In this document: positions 22,401 through 29,145 of the stretch, piece after piece | Layout of the letters: every line of letters starts with the position of its first letter | Numbering within the stretch: the first letter of the stretch is position 1 | Assembly: GCA_020627525.1 (NCBI GenBank) | Contig: JAHDGP010000012.1 | Span: forward strand, 1 to 29,258 | Length of the DNA: 29,258 nt | Source of the DNA: Bacteroidota bacterium | GTDB lineage: Bacteria; Bacteroidota; Bacteroidia; Chitinophagales; UBA2359 | Direction of reading: 5' to 3' | Notes under the pieces: generated by a model | The model's database searches: none | What the model saw: only the letters and a program-made list of their open reading frames with translations | What the model was told of the DNA's origin: nothing | Position numbers and translations under genes: made by a program

Positions 22401-22986
22401 CTAAAATATATTCATCCGCACCTGTCTGAAGTAAATACAGTTTAAACAAGGGTCCTGTTTCAAATGAAAAAGGTTCTTTTTTCTTATTCAAAAGAAAAGA
22501 GTCGACCTCACCTTTACTATTTCTAAAATCTGTAAATTCAAGTATATCTGGAACATTTAAGTCGCTTAGAACAACTTGCTCAACCGTATTCTCTTTATGT
22601 TTTATAAATACCGTTCTCAAACTCTCATGTCGGTCAACCAAAACTGCAATGGTCTTTTTTAAAACTTCCAAGCTTATTTGCCCTTTAATTGTGAAGGCAC
22701 TGAAAATGTTGTAAGCTATATTACTTTTTTGGTTCTGACATAAAATCCATAGATCTTTTTGCGAAGATGACACAGGATATGTGGGTCTTTCGTCTGCTTT
22801 TTTTATAACAGTATAACGACTTTCATTTACGGATTTTAAATAATCGACAAGTTGGCTCTTATTTGATTTAATTTCATTTAGGAGATCTTCATCAATCTGA
22901 TTATCTAAAAATTTAATTTTCAAATCTTCATTATCAGACTCAACTTTAATTCCGTTCTTTCTAAGTTTTGTTAGTAATTCTCTCAT
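16438..22986 (-). CDS. NRPS-B: two-module synthetase (docking-C-A-T-C-A-T), Phe and Asp predicted
   Basis: A 2182-residue NRPS. Order: docking domain 1-53; C1 about 70-500 with HHIISDA at 200-206 (Ala in the last motif position); A1 about 525-1025; T1 with LGGDS (Ser1064); C2 about 1140-1580 with HHSQGDG at 1282-1288; A2 about 1595-2075; T2 with LGGHS (Ser2123); tail ending EEYNEFEI. The A1 pocket is DAWTVAAIC, one position from the GrsA Phe code. The A2 pocket is DGTKVGHIG, one position from the usual Asp code DLTKVGHIG. C2 is unlike the other C domains here: it begins LLSDVQKGILY instead of LSSSQKRLW. The start at 22986 is 4 bases past the NRPS-A stop and gives a docking domain in register with its homologues; upstream in-frame starts would overlap NRPS-A. 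No epimerisation domain is visible. Confidence 0.95.
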   Translation of the reverse strand: MRELLTKLRKNGIKVESDNEDLKIKFLDNQIDEDLLNEIKSNKSQLVDYLKSVNESRYTVIKKADERPTYPVSSSQKDLWILCQNQKSNIAYNIFSAFTIKGQISLEVLKKTIAVLVDRHESLRTVFIKHKENTVEQVVLSDLNVPDILEFTDFRNSKGEVDSFLLNKKKEPFSFETGPLFKLYLLQTGADEYILAYCMHHIISDAWSMQILFRELLTIYNSIENEQDIKLEPLEIQYKDFAVWQDNQIKSNSFKEHSEFWGNLLSGELPVLNIEGFKCRPKQKTYAGDVSKSVINKTTLKEFEDFCKDNNATLYMGIVAVTSILLHKYSGQSEFIFSSPVTGRNHVSLTNQIGYFTNPLPIKISIDPFLSGKEMISYCRNLVLDIFKYQDYPYAHIVKDIEIKRDSSRSSLFDIDLTFNNEDAAFKNDLTAFENLVNFKIEEYELKEDATILDILFYFARNNDELNLFIKYNTDIYDDVFISQLNKQFNSILKAIVNSPDTAIQELDYIETLDLSISEGEVYSYEHKESSLIGAFRQIAKKFPNEIALVDGATEYSYKDLDTVTDKLAVKLITEHNITKDDIVGVLLDRSDKYIITILAILKANGAFLPLDPSNPFDFNKQIFSSVNSKLLITNLEQIIDASEISKSVCAIDVTLQELEDVEEVGTKLDFSVDGLAYVIFTSGSTGKPKGVPIKHKSICNTIYSKIDFFELNPLDSGTAFSSISFDASVWDIFTIILSGGALHIIPNKVKRDINAFEKYLIDNKITFSTLTPSYLTELDSNSLVGLRNLVSAGEALTHKIVDKFKDLPINFYNAYGPTETSICSNIKLVEDSFEDLSGIPIGTALRNTNVFLVNEHEEIVPKGVIGEMCISGVGVAEGYIDNLALTNEQFVLNEKTNTRYYKTGDLAKMLPNGDVLFLGRNDNQLKIRGHRVELEFIENALNAHPNIDEAVVIVKKDSSGHFIVAFVKVSTKFDEMEVRNFLADSIPNYMLPKRILSLDKFPLTTNLKIDLKKLKEIEILEAVVEDFIPENELEKLILETWKEELAVNKISSDSDFFVLGGDSMLAIRLINNLNGKLGFEITVDSIYEHPNIGDFCKNISNYKKEDSIVEKIDGIKKEFDELYTNIVKEKWFVEKYAVNKIEDVYLLSDVQKGILYENQINPELGIYIDQFYYPVIFEDLSLELLNDVLLPLVKRHPMLRTSFDYDENGLPIQIVHKPVDILDNVFYTDLSNLEEAAIAIELKEYIKRDRKEGFDIASVGLWRIHCFKFDKERYGLIHTMHHSQGDGWSYASFRTELSHVLQAMTNNTKVDFKEIKSTYKNYVIEQRALLESDTLKDFWRNELLDFNKSYLDNEIVSDKKEQDYIRSSFSEAEAKAIEEYCLNNNIRVKNLCLSAFIKIISSLTSQEQVSIGLISNSRPNIVDSDQIFGCFTNTILFNCDLENTNSLLDLSVKVDEKVNSLKGKDKYPIGEIVNLYREMTSESSQLYDAMFNYINFHILDEIIDNIEVEEKDRYGLRNFEGQTHSSLDLVIGHFQNNINVHFNYNVSIFSKSRIETVVNNYKKSILDIVFNQKEECKLSKLIGEKVSFEKGHLANDFKNIAEKFADRKALKFEDSEYTYNQLDIVTNKLCNFIEGFTTSENSVIGIEVDRSQWTIISVLSCIKMNKTFVPIDNSLPEERKNFIKEDSKIDFLINSSTIEIFKEKIDEIKQEFEIGNFEKTNPIYILYTSGTTGNPKGVVVSHASTKNYINWFEKENNITHKDSSVLLADFSFDGVYTTIWGTLFTGGLLHVTAQDLFYNPAELTEYISKNEVTFIKLTPSILNFILNNSEEDFIKNYSALRLLVVGGESIIPKDIQNILKIRKDIAILNHYGPTECTIGISTHKISPSNIDDFSENPVIGKPIYNTTIIVVDKELKILPINTIGEICILGESLADGYLNNPIESEKFVIHPTLKSRMYRTGDIGKIDENGNIKFLKRNDNQIKVQGVRIELAEIEEIISRHKSVDKAIAICSKDSNGIKNIYCYYLSNEKIAFEEFDELVMNSLPKSFRVSNYFKLENIPYKSNGKINRNLLPSPFALSDKTKVGKAPTTDTEHKLYEIWKEVLDKDNFFIDESFFALGGHSIKVAMVLARILRQFNVRLTIKQFFEASTIEELGQKIDFAAWNENQGAENNIEEYNEFEI
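16441..16479 (-). other. C-terminal tail of NRPS-B, proposed docking peptide
   Basis: The last 13 codons (AENNIEEYNEFEI) match the NRPS-A tail at the (E/N)YNE core and the final Ile. The next two genes downstream, the radical SAM gene and NRPS-C, both start with a receptor-type docking domain, so this tail may have two competing partners. Confidence 0.55.
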
Positions 22987-22990
22987 TGTA

Positions 22991-25900
22991 TTATATTGAA
23001 ATTTCATTGTAATTTTCTGGTTCCTTTTCATCAATGAAATTGTTCCATTTAAAATTTTCTATCAATTCGCTAATAACTTTAATATTTGGTTCAATTAAAA
23101 CATCGCCTAAAGAAATCTTTAACTCATATTTTTCATGTATTTTATTGATAAGCACCAATGCCTTTATACTATTTCCACCCAACTCAAAAAAGTCATCATT
23201 CAAACCGATTTTCTCTGTCTCAATGTTTAACACCTCACTGTATAAACCCACTAGTTCTTTTTCCAATTCACTTTCAGGAGGCAGATAGTCTGTAAAAACT
23301 TGTTCTTTGCGTGAATCCAGAATTTCATTTAAAGCATTTCTATCAATTTTACCATTAGAATTTAGTGGAAGTTTATCCAGAATAATAAAATCAGCAGGTA
23401 CCATATAATTTGGCAGTTGTTTTTTAATTGCAGATTTAATATCCATAGCAGACACTTTACTATTCAAGGTTATAAATGCAAACAATGCCTCCTTTGATTT
23501 TTTGTATTTCTTTATAACAACAGCCTCATCAATATTTGAATTTTGGGTTAAAGTATTTTCAATTTCTCCCAATTCAATTCTAATTCCATTCAATTTAACT
23601 TGTTCATCCACTCTGCCAACGAAGTTTATGTTTCCATCTGGCAGCCATTTACAAACGTCTCCAGTTTTATACATCAGTGTATAATCCTTTATCTCGTTTG
23701 ATATGTTTTCATTTTTAAATCCAGTAAAAACATGGAGGTCATAGACTTGAATTCCATTCTTACTTCTCACTTTGATGTTAACAACAAAAGTATTGATATT
23801 AGAAAGGTTGTTGTTTATCAACTCAGCGAGTATATAGTATTTATCCTCTTCGGTTTTTGCTCCTGGAGTAATTTTGTTTTGGAAGTTGGTATAGGAAAAT
23901 TCATTTCTATTTACTCCATCTTCAAATTCAACAACTGGCAATAATGTACCTAAAATAAAGACTCCATTCTCTTTCAAAACCGTTACCATATTCTTGATTA
24001 ACTGCTTCGGATTCTGAACTCTGTCTAATGTCAATGTGCTAATGACATAATCTGCCAGTCTGTTTTCAAAATTGAGTTTTGACAAAAGGTCTTCAATAGG
24101 CGAATCTATTTTACAAACCTTTGCATCAATGTCTTTTTCGCAAAGAGACTTAATAAAATATGGATTCATATCAAGCCCTAGAATATTCTTGTAGCCGTTT
24201 TTAAACAAACATTGCAGCAAATCGCCACTGCCACAACCAAAGTCAATTCCAAAATCATCTTTGTTTACTTCCTCTGCAATAAATGTGGAAAATATGATAG
24301 AACCAAGCCCTGAAGTTTTATAGTTGTCATACTTACCTTCTAGATAATATCGTAAAAATGCAGAGATAAATGCATTATCGTTTTTATTTTCATTAATAAT
24401 GTGTAAAGCATCACTTAGTATTTCGCCATCAAACTCTTCTCTCAACAATGCATTTACATCCGATACAGACATTTTAGAAATATCCAATACATTATCTATG
24501 TTTTCAAATGTCTCTTCCTCAAATTGTTCATCATCTTCAATATCAAAACTTGAAGCGATAGGTAACTCTTCAAACAATTCATCTATGTAAAATTTATTGG
24601 GCTTAAAACTTTTAAAGCTTAGTTCTTTATTTTTCCAATATCCCATAGAAATACCTGGTCCACTTAAATATAATTCACCGTTTAATCCAACAGGTAATAA
24701 GTTTAAATCTGTATTCAGGATATAACTCTTCAAATTAGTTCTGGACTTACCGATAGGAACAGAAGGTTGATTTATGTTTTCTTTAGCAGACCAACAATGC
24801 GAATAAACTGTATATTCTGTTGGTCCATAGCCATTATAGAAATAAGAATATTTTTCCCATTGCTCTTTTAAATTAACATGGCATTTTTCTCCAACAGAAA
24901 TTATAATTGGTTTGTGAATTAGTTTAGTTGGATTCACTTCTTTTAAAATTGACGGAACCGTTACAATAACATCAATTTTATATTTGTTAATGACTTCTAC
25001 TATATTTATCAACTCTTGATTGGGGATCATCACCAATTTTTTTCCATTGGTAAATGCCATAACCATTTCACCAACTGTAATATCAAAACTGTATGAACCT
25101 GTTTGAGATACTGTCTCTATTGAATCCAAATCAAAATAGTCCTTTTGCCACAGTGAAAGGTCAACCAATGAAGCATGCTTGATCATTACTCCTTTGGGTT
25201 TGCCAGTTGAACCAGAAGTATAAATAACATAGGCAAGACTGTTGGAATCAAAATCAATTGCAGGATTACTTTTAGGATATGTTTCTATTTCCTTTCTGAA
25301 ATCGTCTAAGAAATGTTTATCAATAATAATTTTACAATCACTGTCATTAATAATGTAATTGATTCTTTCTTCTGGGTATTGTGTGTCGATGGTGACATAA
25401 GCAGAACCACTTTTAAGCACTGCTAAAATTGCAATTAAAATCCACTCATTTCTATCCAGTTTAATTCCTATCAATTGATTGGGTCTTAAGTCAAAATTAG
25501 AAAGTAAATAATGAGTCATTTGATTGACCTTTTCATTCAACTGATCATAACTCAGTTCTACATTATTGTTTACTAGAGCAATGTTATTGGGATGTAATAA
25601 AACCTGATTTTCAAATAAATCTATAATGGTCTTATTTCTTGGAAATGCATTAATATCACTATTAAATGTATTTAGTAGTTGGTTTGATTCTACAGAATCT
25701 ACTATATTGATTTTATTAATTTTAATTGCTGGATTTAACAAAACCTGATCAATTATTTGTTTTAAATGAACTACCAACCTTTTCATCGTTTCCGCTTTGA
25801 AAAGTTTCGTATTGTAATCCAATTCCAGATTGATTGTATTTCCAGATTCGATAAAATTAAAAGCAAAATCAAATTTACTAACTGCTTTATTGGGACTATT

Positions 25901-27721
25901 GTACTCGAAAAGAGCAATGTTGTTTAATTCAATTTTTCCAGATAAATCTTCAACATTTTGTAATGCAATCAAAACATCGAAAAGAGGGTTTCTTGAAATA
26001 TCTTTTTTCAAGTCAAGGTCTGTCAATAGTTCATCAAACGGGTAATCTTCATGCTCAAATGATTTTAACGTATTTTCTTTTACTTGACTTAAAAAATCAA
26101 CAAAACATTGTTCAACATCCAACTGATTTCGGAGAGCAAGCGTATTGACATAAAATCCAACTTGATCAAATAAATCTGTGTGATTTCTACCCGCCACGGG
26201 AGTTCCCAAAATTATATCAGTTTGTGAAGTGTATTTGTTTAGCAAAATATTTACCAATCCAAAAAAGACCATAAACAATGTCACATCCATCTGCTGAGCC
26301 AATTTATTAATCTTGGCTGTGGTGTCTTCATCAAAAACATCTAAAACCTGTGCTCCGTCAAAAGTTTGAATTATGGGTCTTACAAAGTCTGTAGGAAAAT
26401 CTAAAGTTTGTAATTCACCATTGAGTTTATCTAACCAATAGTTTTTGTGCGCTTGAAAATGATCACTGTTTAAATTTTCTTGTTGCCAGCAAGCATAATC
26501 TCTGTATTGTAAATTTAAATTCGGAAGCTCCAGATCTGAGTTGGAAACATAATGATTATAGAATGCTACAAAGTCTTTCAACATTACATTCATACTCCAT
26601 CCGTCACTCACAATGTGATGAACAACCAAAACCAACAAGTATTCCTCCGGTGATTTTTTTATCAATACTGTTCTTATTAATGGACCATTTTCTAAACTAA
26701 ATTTGACATTACTTAGTTTTTCAACTTTATCTTGAATTTTATCTGCGCCATCAGTCGAAGAGTCGATGTATTCCAGCCTAAATCTCAGTTCATTGTCTGG
26801 TAGAATCCATTGCTTAATTTGCCCTGATTCGTCTTCTTTAAAAATAGTGCGTAGAGATTCGTGTCTTTTTATTAAACTCCAAATTGATTTTTCAATAGGG
26901 TCAATATCAACCTTTCCCCTCAATCCGAGAATAACAGGAATATTGTAGGCGGTACTTGCAAGTTCGTATTGATCTAAAATCCATAAACGCTTCTGAGATG
27001 AAGACAGGCTATAGTTTTGCTTGTTTTCGATTCTTTTAATATTAAAAAACTGTTCTTTCTTGCCATTCTTTACTAATTCAGAAATTCCTTTAACAGTAGG
27101 ATTTGTAAATAAATCTTTCAAATTCAACTTTATCCCATATAGTTTAAATATCTCGCTTCGAAGCATTATCGCCTTCAGACTGTTTCCTCCAAGTAAAAAG
27201 AAGTTATCGGTTACACCTATTTCCGAGTCAATTGAAAGTTTTGTTCTCCAAATATCTAAAATTTCCGCTTCTAGTTGATTTGATGCCTTGACTATTTGCC
27301 TTTCAACTGCTCCGTTCTGTTTTGCGATAGAAATCAACTTTTGAGTATCAACTTTTCCGTTTGAGTTCAATGGCAATGAATCAAGTCGTATATATAACTT
27401 GGGAGTTTCGTAACTTGAGAAACATTTGGCACCAAAACTTTGTAAGTCTTGTTCCAAGTTTACATTTGACACATAAAAACAAGCAATAAATGCATTTAAA
27501 TCATTTCGATTTATCAAAACACACTTAACCTCTAAAATCGCTTTAAAATCTTTTACAGCATTGGAAATTTCATTTAGGTCAATTCTTACACCGTTCAATT
27601 TGATCAAACTATCATTTCTTCCAATAAACTCTATAAATCCATCGGGACTGTATTTACCAAAATCTCCTGTTTTGTAAACAATATCTCCAAAGTCGGTCAC
27701 CAAAGGGTTTTGGACAAACAC
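22991..27721 (-). CDS. NRPS-A: 5'-truncated synthetase (partial A-T-C-A[methyltransferase]-T)
   Basis: The frame begins inside an A domain; the GTG at 27721 is only the first available start codon. In-frame A-domain similarity continues upstream to about 27787 (IYIKTPFLSKGY, the A6 motif) and then stops. Residues from the GTG: A-domain remainder 1-130 with YKTGD, A8 and NGKVD; T with LGGNS (Ser181); C about 235-670 with HHIVSDG at 368-374; A about 700-1450 with YTSGSTGKPKG and GYGPTE, interrupted by a methyltransferase at about 1045-1345; T with LGGNS (Ser1518); tail ending ENYNEISI. The pocket of the interrupted A domain reads DIGVIVGVY, which I do not recognise. The protein hands its chain to NRPS-B, which starts 4 bases after this stop. 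At least the core of one A domain and any earlier modules are missing. Confidence 0.9.
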   Translation of the reverse strand: MFVQNPLVTDFGDIVYKTGDFGKYSPDGFIEFIGRNDSLIKLNGVRIDLNEISNAVKDFKAILEVKCVLINRNDLNAFIACFYVSNVNLEQDLQSFGAKCFSSYETPKLYIRLDSLPLNSNGKVDTQKLISIAKQNGAVERQIVKASNQLEAEILDIWRTKLSIDSEIGVTDNFFLLGGNSLKAIMLRSEIFKLYGIKLNLKDLFTNPTVKGISELVKNGKKEQFFNIKRIENKQNYSLSSSQKRLWILDQYELASTAYNIPVILGLRGKVDIDPIEKSIWSLIKRHESLRTIFKEDESGQIKQWILPDNELRFRLEYIDSSTDGADKIQDKVEKLSNVKFSLENGPLIRTVLIKKSPEEYLLVLVVHHIVSDGWSMNVMLKDFVAFYNHYVSNSDLELPNLNLQYRDYACWQQENLNSDHFQAHKNYWLDKLNGELQTLDFPTDFVRPIIQTFDGAQVLDVFDEDTTAKINKLAQQMDVTLFMVFFGLVNILLNKYTSQTDIILGTPVAGRNHTDLFDQVGFYVNTLALRNQLDVEQCFVDFLSQVKENTLKSFEHEDYPFDELLTDLDLKKDISRNPLFDVLIALQNVEDLSGKIELNNIALFEYNSPNKAVSKFDFAFNFIESGNTINLELDYNTKLFKAETMKRLVVHLKQIIDQVLLNPAIKINKINIVDSVESNQLLNTFNSDINAFPRNKTIIDLFENQVLLHPNNIALVNNNVELSYDQLNEKVNQMTHYLLSNFDLRPNQLIGIKLDRNEWILIAILAVLKSGSAYVTIDTQYPEERINYIINDSDCKIIIDKHFLDDFRKEIETYPKSNPAIDFDSNSLAYVIYTSGSTGKPKGVMIKHASLVDLSLWQKDYFDLDSIETVSQTGSYSFDITVGEMVMAFTNGKKLVMIPNQELINIVEVINKYKIDVIVTVPSILKEVNPTKLIHKPIIISVGEKCHVNLKEQWEKYSYFYNGYGPTEYTVYSHCWSAKENINQPSVPIGKSRTNLKSYILNTDLNLLPVGLNGELYLSGPGISMGYWKNKELSFKSFKPNKFYIDELFEELPIASSFDIEDDEQFEEETFENIDNVLDISKMSVSDVNALLREEFDGEILSDALHIINENKNDNAFISAFLRYYLEGKYDNYKTSGLGSIIFSTFIAEEVNKDDFGIDFGCGSGDLLQCLFKNGYKNILGLDMNPYFIKSLCEKDIDAKVCKIDSPIEDLLSKLNFENRLADYVISTLTLDRVQNPKQLIKNMVTVLKENGVFILGTLLPVVEFEDGVNRNEFSYTNFQNKITPGAKTEEDKYYILAELINNNLSNINTFVVNIKVRSKNGIQVYDLHVFTGFKNENISNEIKDYTLMYKTGDVCKWLPDGNINFVGRVDEQVKLNGIRIELGEIENTLTQNSNIDEAVVIKKYKKSKEALFAFITLNSKVSAMDIKSAIKKQLPNYMVPADFIILDKLPLNSNGKIDRNALNEILDSRKEQVFTDYLPPESELEKELVGLYSEVLNIETEKIGLNDDFFELGGNSIKALVLINKIHEKYELKISLGDVLIEPNIKVISELIENFKWNNFIDEKEPENYNEISI
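22994..23032 (-). other. C-terminal tail of NRPS-A, proposed docking peptide
   Basis: The last 13 codons (DEKEPENYNEISI) form an acidic tail after the carrier domain. It is closely like that of NRPS-B and is positioned to bind the docking domain at the start of NRPS-B. Confidence 0.55.
23687..24589 (-). other. Class I SAM methyltransferase inserted in the second A domain of NRPS-A
   Basis: About 300 residues separate A6 (GELYLSGPGISMGYW) from A7 (YKTGD) without breaking the frame. An acidic linker comes first, then SAM-binding motif I (GIDFGCGSGD, near 24250-24220), then a second glycine-free strand (ILGLDMNP). This is a Rossmann-type methyltransferase unrelated in motifs to the FkbM domain of NRPS-D. 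It could methylate N, O or C of the residue loaded by its host A domain; the sequence does not say which. The boundaries are approximate. Confidence 0.8.
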
Positions 27722-27785
27722 TTTATCAGTGGCTCTCTTATTATTAAAATAACCTTTTGAGAGAAAGGGTGTTTTTATATAAATA

Positions 27786-27805
27786 TGAAATAGCCCCCCC
27801 CCATG
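27786..27805. other. Junction at a 9-base C tract: NRPS similarity ends, flanking gene begins
   Basis: Positions 27794-27802 are nine C. To the left, A-domain similarity is cut off just where the GE of the A6 motif should be. To the right, within a few bases, is the stop codon of the DUF2306 gene, which is in the same frame. Composition also shifts: 29 of 60 bases are G/C in 27961-28020, against 16 of 60 in 5881-5940 of the NRPS block. This may be a deletion or insertion point, or an assembly join. Confidence 0.7.
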
Positions 27806-27845
27806 TCAGGTATTCTGACCTGACGTCAAATTTTTCTGACCTGAC
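27805..27845. repeat. Short inverted and direct repeats (GTCAGGT / ACCTGAC) at the 3' end of the DUF2306 gene
   Basis: GTCAGGT (27805-27811) and ACCTGAC (27818-27824) form a 7-base inverted repeat with a 6-base loop that spans the stop codon. TTCTGACCTGAC occurs at 27813-27824 and again at 27834-27845. The repeat gives the protein its odd ending SGQKNLTSGQNT. There is no T run on the exit side, so it does not look like an intrinsic terminator. A further GTCAGGT lies at 29226-29232. Confidence 0.6.
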
Positions 27846-28513
27846 TTTATATAATAATTCACCGCCCCAAGTAAAATCAAAATCTCCGCGATAATTAAAT
27901 TAAAACCCCAACTTCCCCAAGCGGAAAAAACATAAATATCCTCGTACCGAACCGGAATCATAAGAAGCCCGGCGGAAAAAGAAATAGCGCGCAAAGTAAT
28001 AGCTGAGAGCGTTACGGCATAACTACGGAACATCCATTTTCCGTGCGCCAAAACGTTTTTATTACGAATGGTTTTGTAAGCTAAAAAAGTAAAAATCCAC
28101 CAAAGCAAAGCAAGTACTATAAATCCGGTTTTTCCCGGAATTCCGCCATTGGAATGAAAAGCCATAATTAACCCCGATGGCGCGGAAACAAAAAGAATCA
28201 AAGCCACATATACCTTACCGATATTCCGGTGAATAATAGGGTGTTTTTTTAAAAGGTATTTCGAAAATTGCGTAGCACCACTCAGTAAGACAAAGAAGCT
28301 GGATGAGATATGAACGTAAAACGCCACCATCCAATAATCAATATCAATCTTATCCTGTTTGGTCAGTAGAAAATCAATATTGGTAGGAAAAGGCGGTAGT
28401 AGGTAGGGCAAGGTGATTTGTACCATGAGGTAACAAAAGAAAAGCAGGGCGAGCAAAAGCATCGCCCCGATTATTTTTCCTATAATGTTTTTGGCTGTTG
28501 AGGTGGTTTCCAA
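27806..28513 (-). CDS. DUF2306-like integral membrane protein
   Basis: A 235-residue inner-membrane protein with about six hydrophobic segments (near residues 13-38, 62-84, 97-118, 128-147, 164-186, 197-222). Motifs HRNIGKVY and HGKWMFRSYAVTLSAITLR match the histidine-containing loops I associate with DUF2306 proteins, whose function is unknown. The start is TTG at 28513, preceded by AAGGGAAAAA and 8 bases after the DUF4294 stop; the next ATG, at 28462, would cut into the first membrane segment. The C-terminal residues come from a small DNA repeat beside the junction, so the natural end may have been altered. It is in operon-like order with DUF4294 and has no evident link to peptide synthesis. 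Confidence 0.8.
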   Translation of the reverse strand: METTSTAKNIIGKIIGAMLLLALLFFCYLMVQITLPYLLPPFPTNIDFLLTKQDKIDIDYWMVAFYVHISSSFFVLLSGATQFSKYLLKKHPIIHRNIGKVYVALILFVSAPSGLIMAFHSNGGIPGKTGFIVLALLWWIFTFLAYKTIRNKNVLAHGKWMFRSYAVTLSAITLRAISFSAGLLMIPVRYEDIYVFSAWGSWGFNLIIAEILILLGAVNYYIKSGQKNLTSGQNT

Positions 28514-28521
28514 TTTTTCCC

Positions 28522-29145
28522 TTAGTTGATATCATAATCCGAAAGGACTGCCTCCATGATGGGATCGTCTTCGGGATCGTATTTTTCCTTGAGTTTATAC
28601 CCGTACATTTTTCCTAGGGTATTCCAATATGAAGCGGCCATGCCACCACGAAGTTCCTTCAGTACATCGAAGAAGGAAACGTCAAGCTCCCTTTCAATCA
28701 TTGCGATGAGAACCCTTCCTTGGGTTTTGGTCAATTTTTTCAAGGGCGCTTCAAAATCCTCCTTGAGTTGCTTCCCCTTCTTTTTGGTGATTTTCTTACG
28801 CTGCCGCTTTTTCTTGCCTTCGATTTCCTCTAGGGTTTCATTATATAAAGTAATGGCGGTAACCGCATAAGGATACACCTTTTCCGCGGAGCGCTTTATT
28901 TTGTAGTAATAACGCTTCTCGTCCAAATTCTCGAACTCACGAGGCATTGTAACCGAGGTACCGTCCAAGTCCGCCATGTAAAGCGTATCACCGTCGGTAA
29001 CAATGGCATACATCCATTCGTCTCCTATTTTTACTTGGAAAATATCATCGTCGCCGCTATCCTTCAAAGGAAGGGCTTCCTTTTGGGCTTGTACTCCCAC
29101 AACCAAAAGGAACAGGGGCAAAAGGGTGAAAAGGAATTTTTTCAT
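28522..29145 (-). CDS. DUF4294-family exported protein
   Basis: A 207-residue protein from the ATG at 29145. It starts with a signal peptide (MKKFLFTLLPLFLLVVGVQA, then Q), so it acts outside the cytoplasm. Conserved-looking blocks are the KRYYYKIKRSAEKVYPYAV region, a very basic stretch (KKKRQRKKITKKKG) and TKTQGRVLIAMIERELDVSFFDVLKELRGG read across residues about 140-170. These fit the Bacteroidota-specific DUF4294 family of unknown function. An in-frame start 15 codons upstream would put charged residues before the signal peptide, so it is rejected. It is the strongest taxonomic hint in the window. Confidence 0.8.
   Translation of the reverse strand: MKKFLFTLLPLFLLVVGVQAQKEALPLKDSGDDDIFQVKIGDEWMYAIVTDGDTLYMADLDGTSVTMPREFENLDEKRYYYKIKRSAEKVYPYAVTAITLYNETLEEIEGKKKRQRKKITKKKGKQLKEDFEAPLKKLTKTQGRVLIAMIERELDVSFFDVLKELRGGMAASYWNTLGKMYGYKLKEKYDPEDDPIMEAVLSDYDIN

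Noticed and set aside
27805..27824. Inverted repeat at the DUF2306 stop as an intrinsic terminator
   Set aside because: It is followed by a G run, not a U run, in the direction of transcription.
16532..28870. Plus-strand frames up to 143 codons (for example 20885-21316 and 28556-28870) and small minus-strand frames at 18279-18524 and 19569-19763
   Set aside because: All overlap strong coding frames of NRPS-A, NRPS-B or DUF4294 in another phase and have no motif support.
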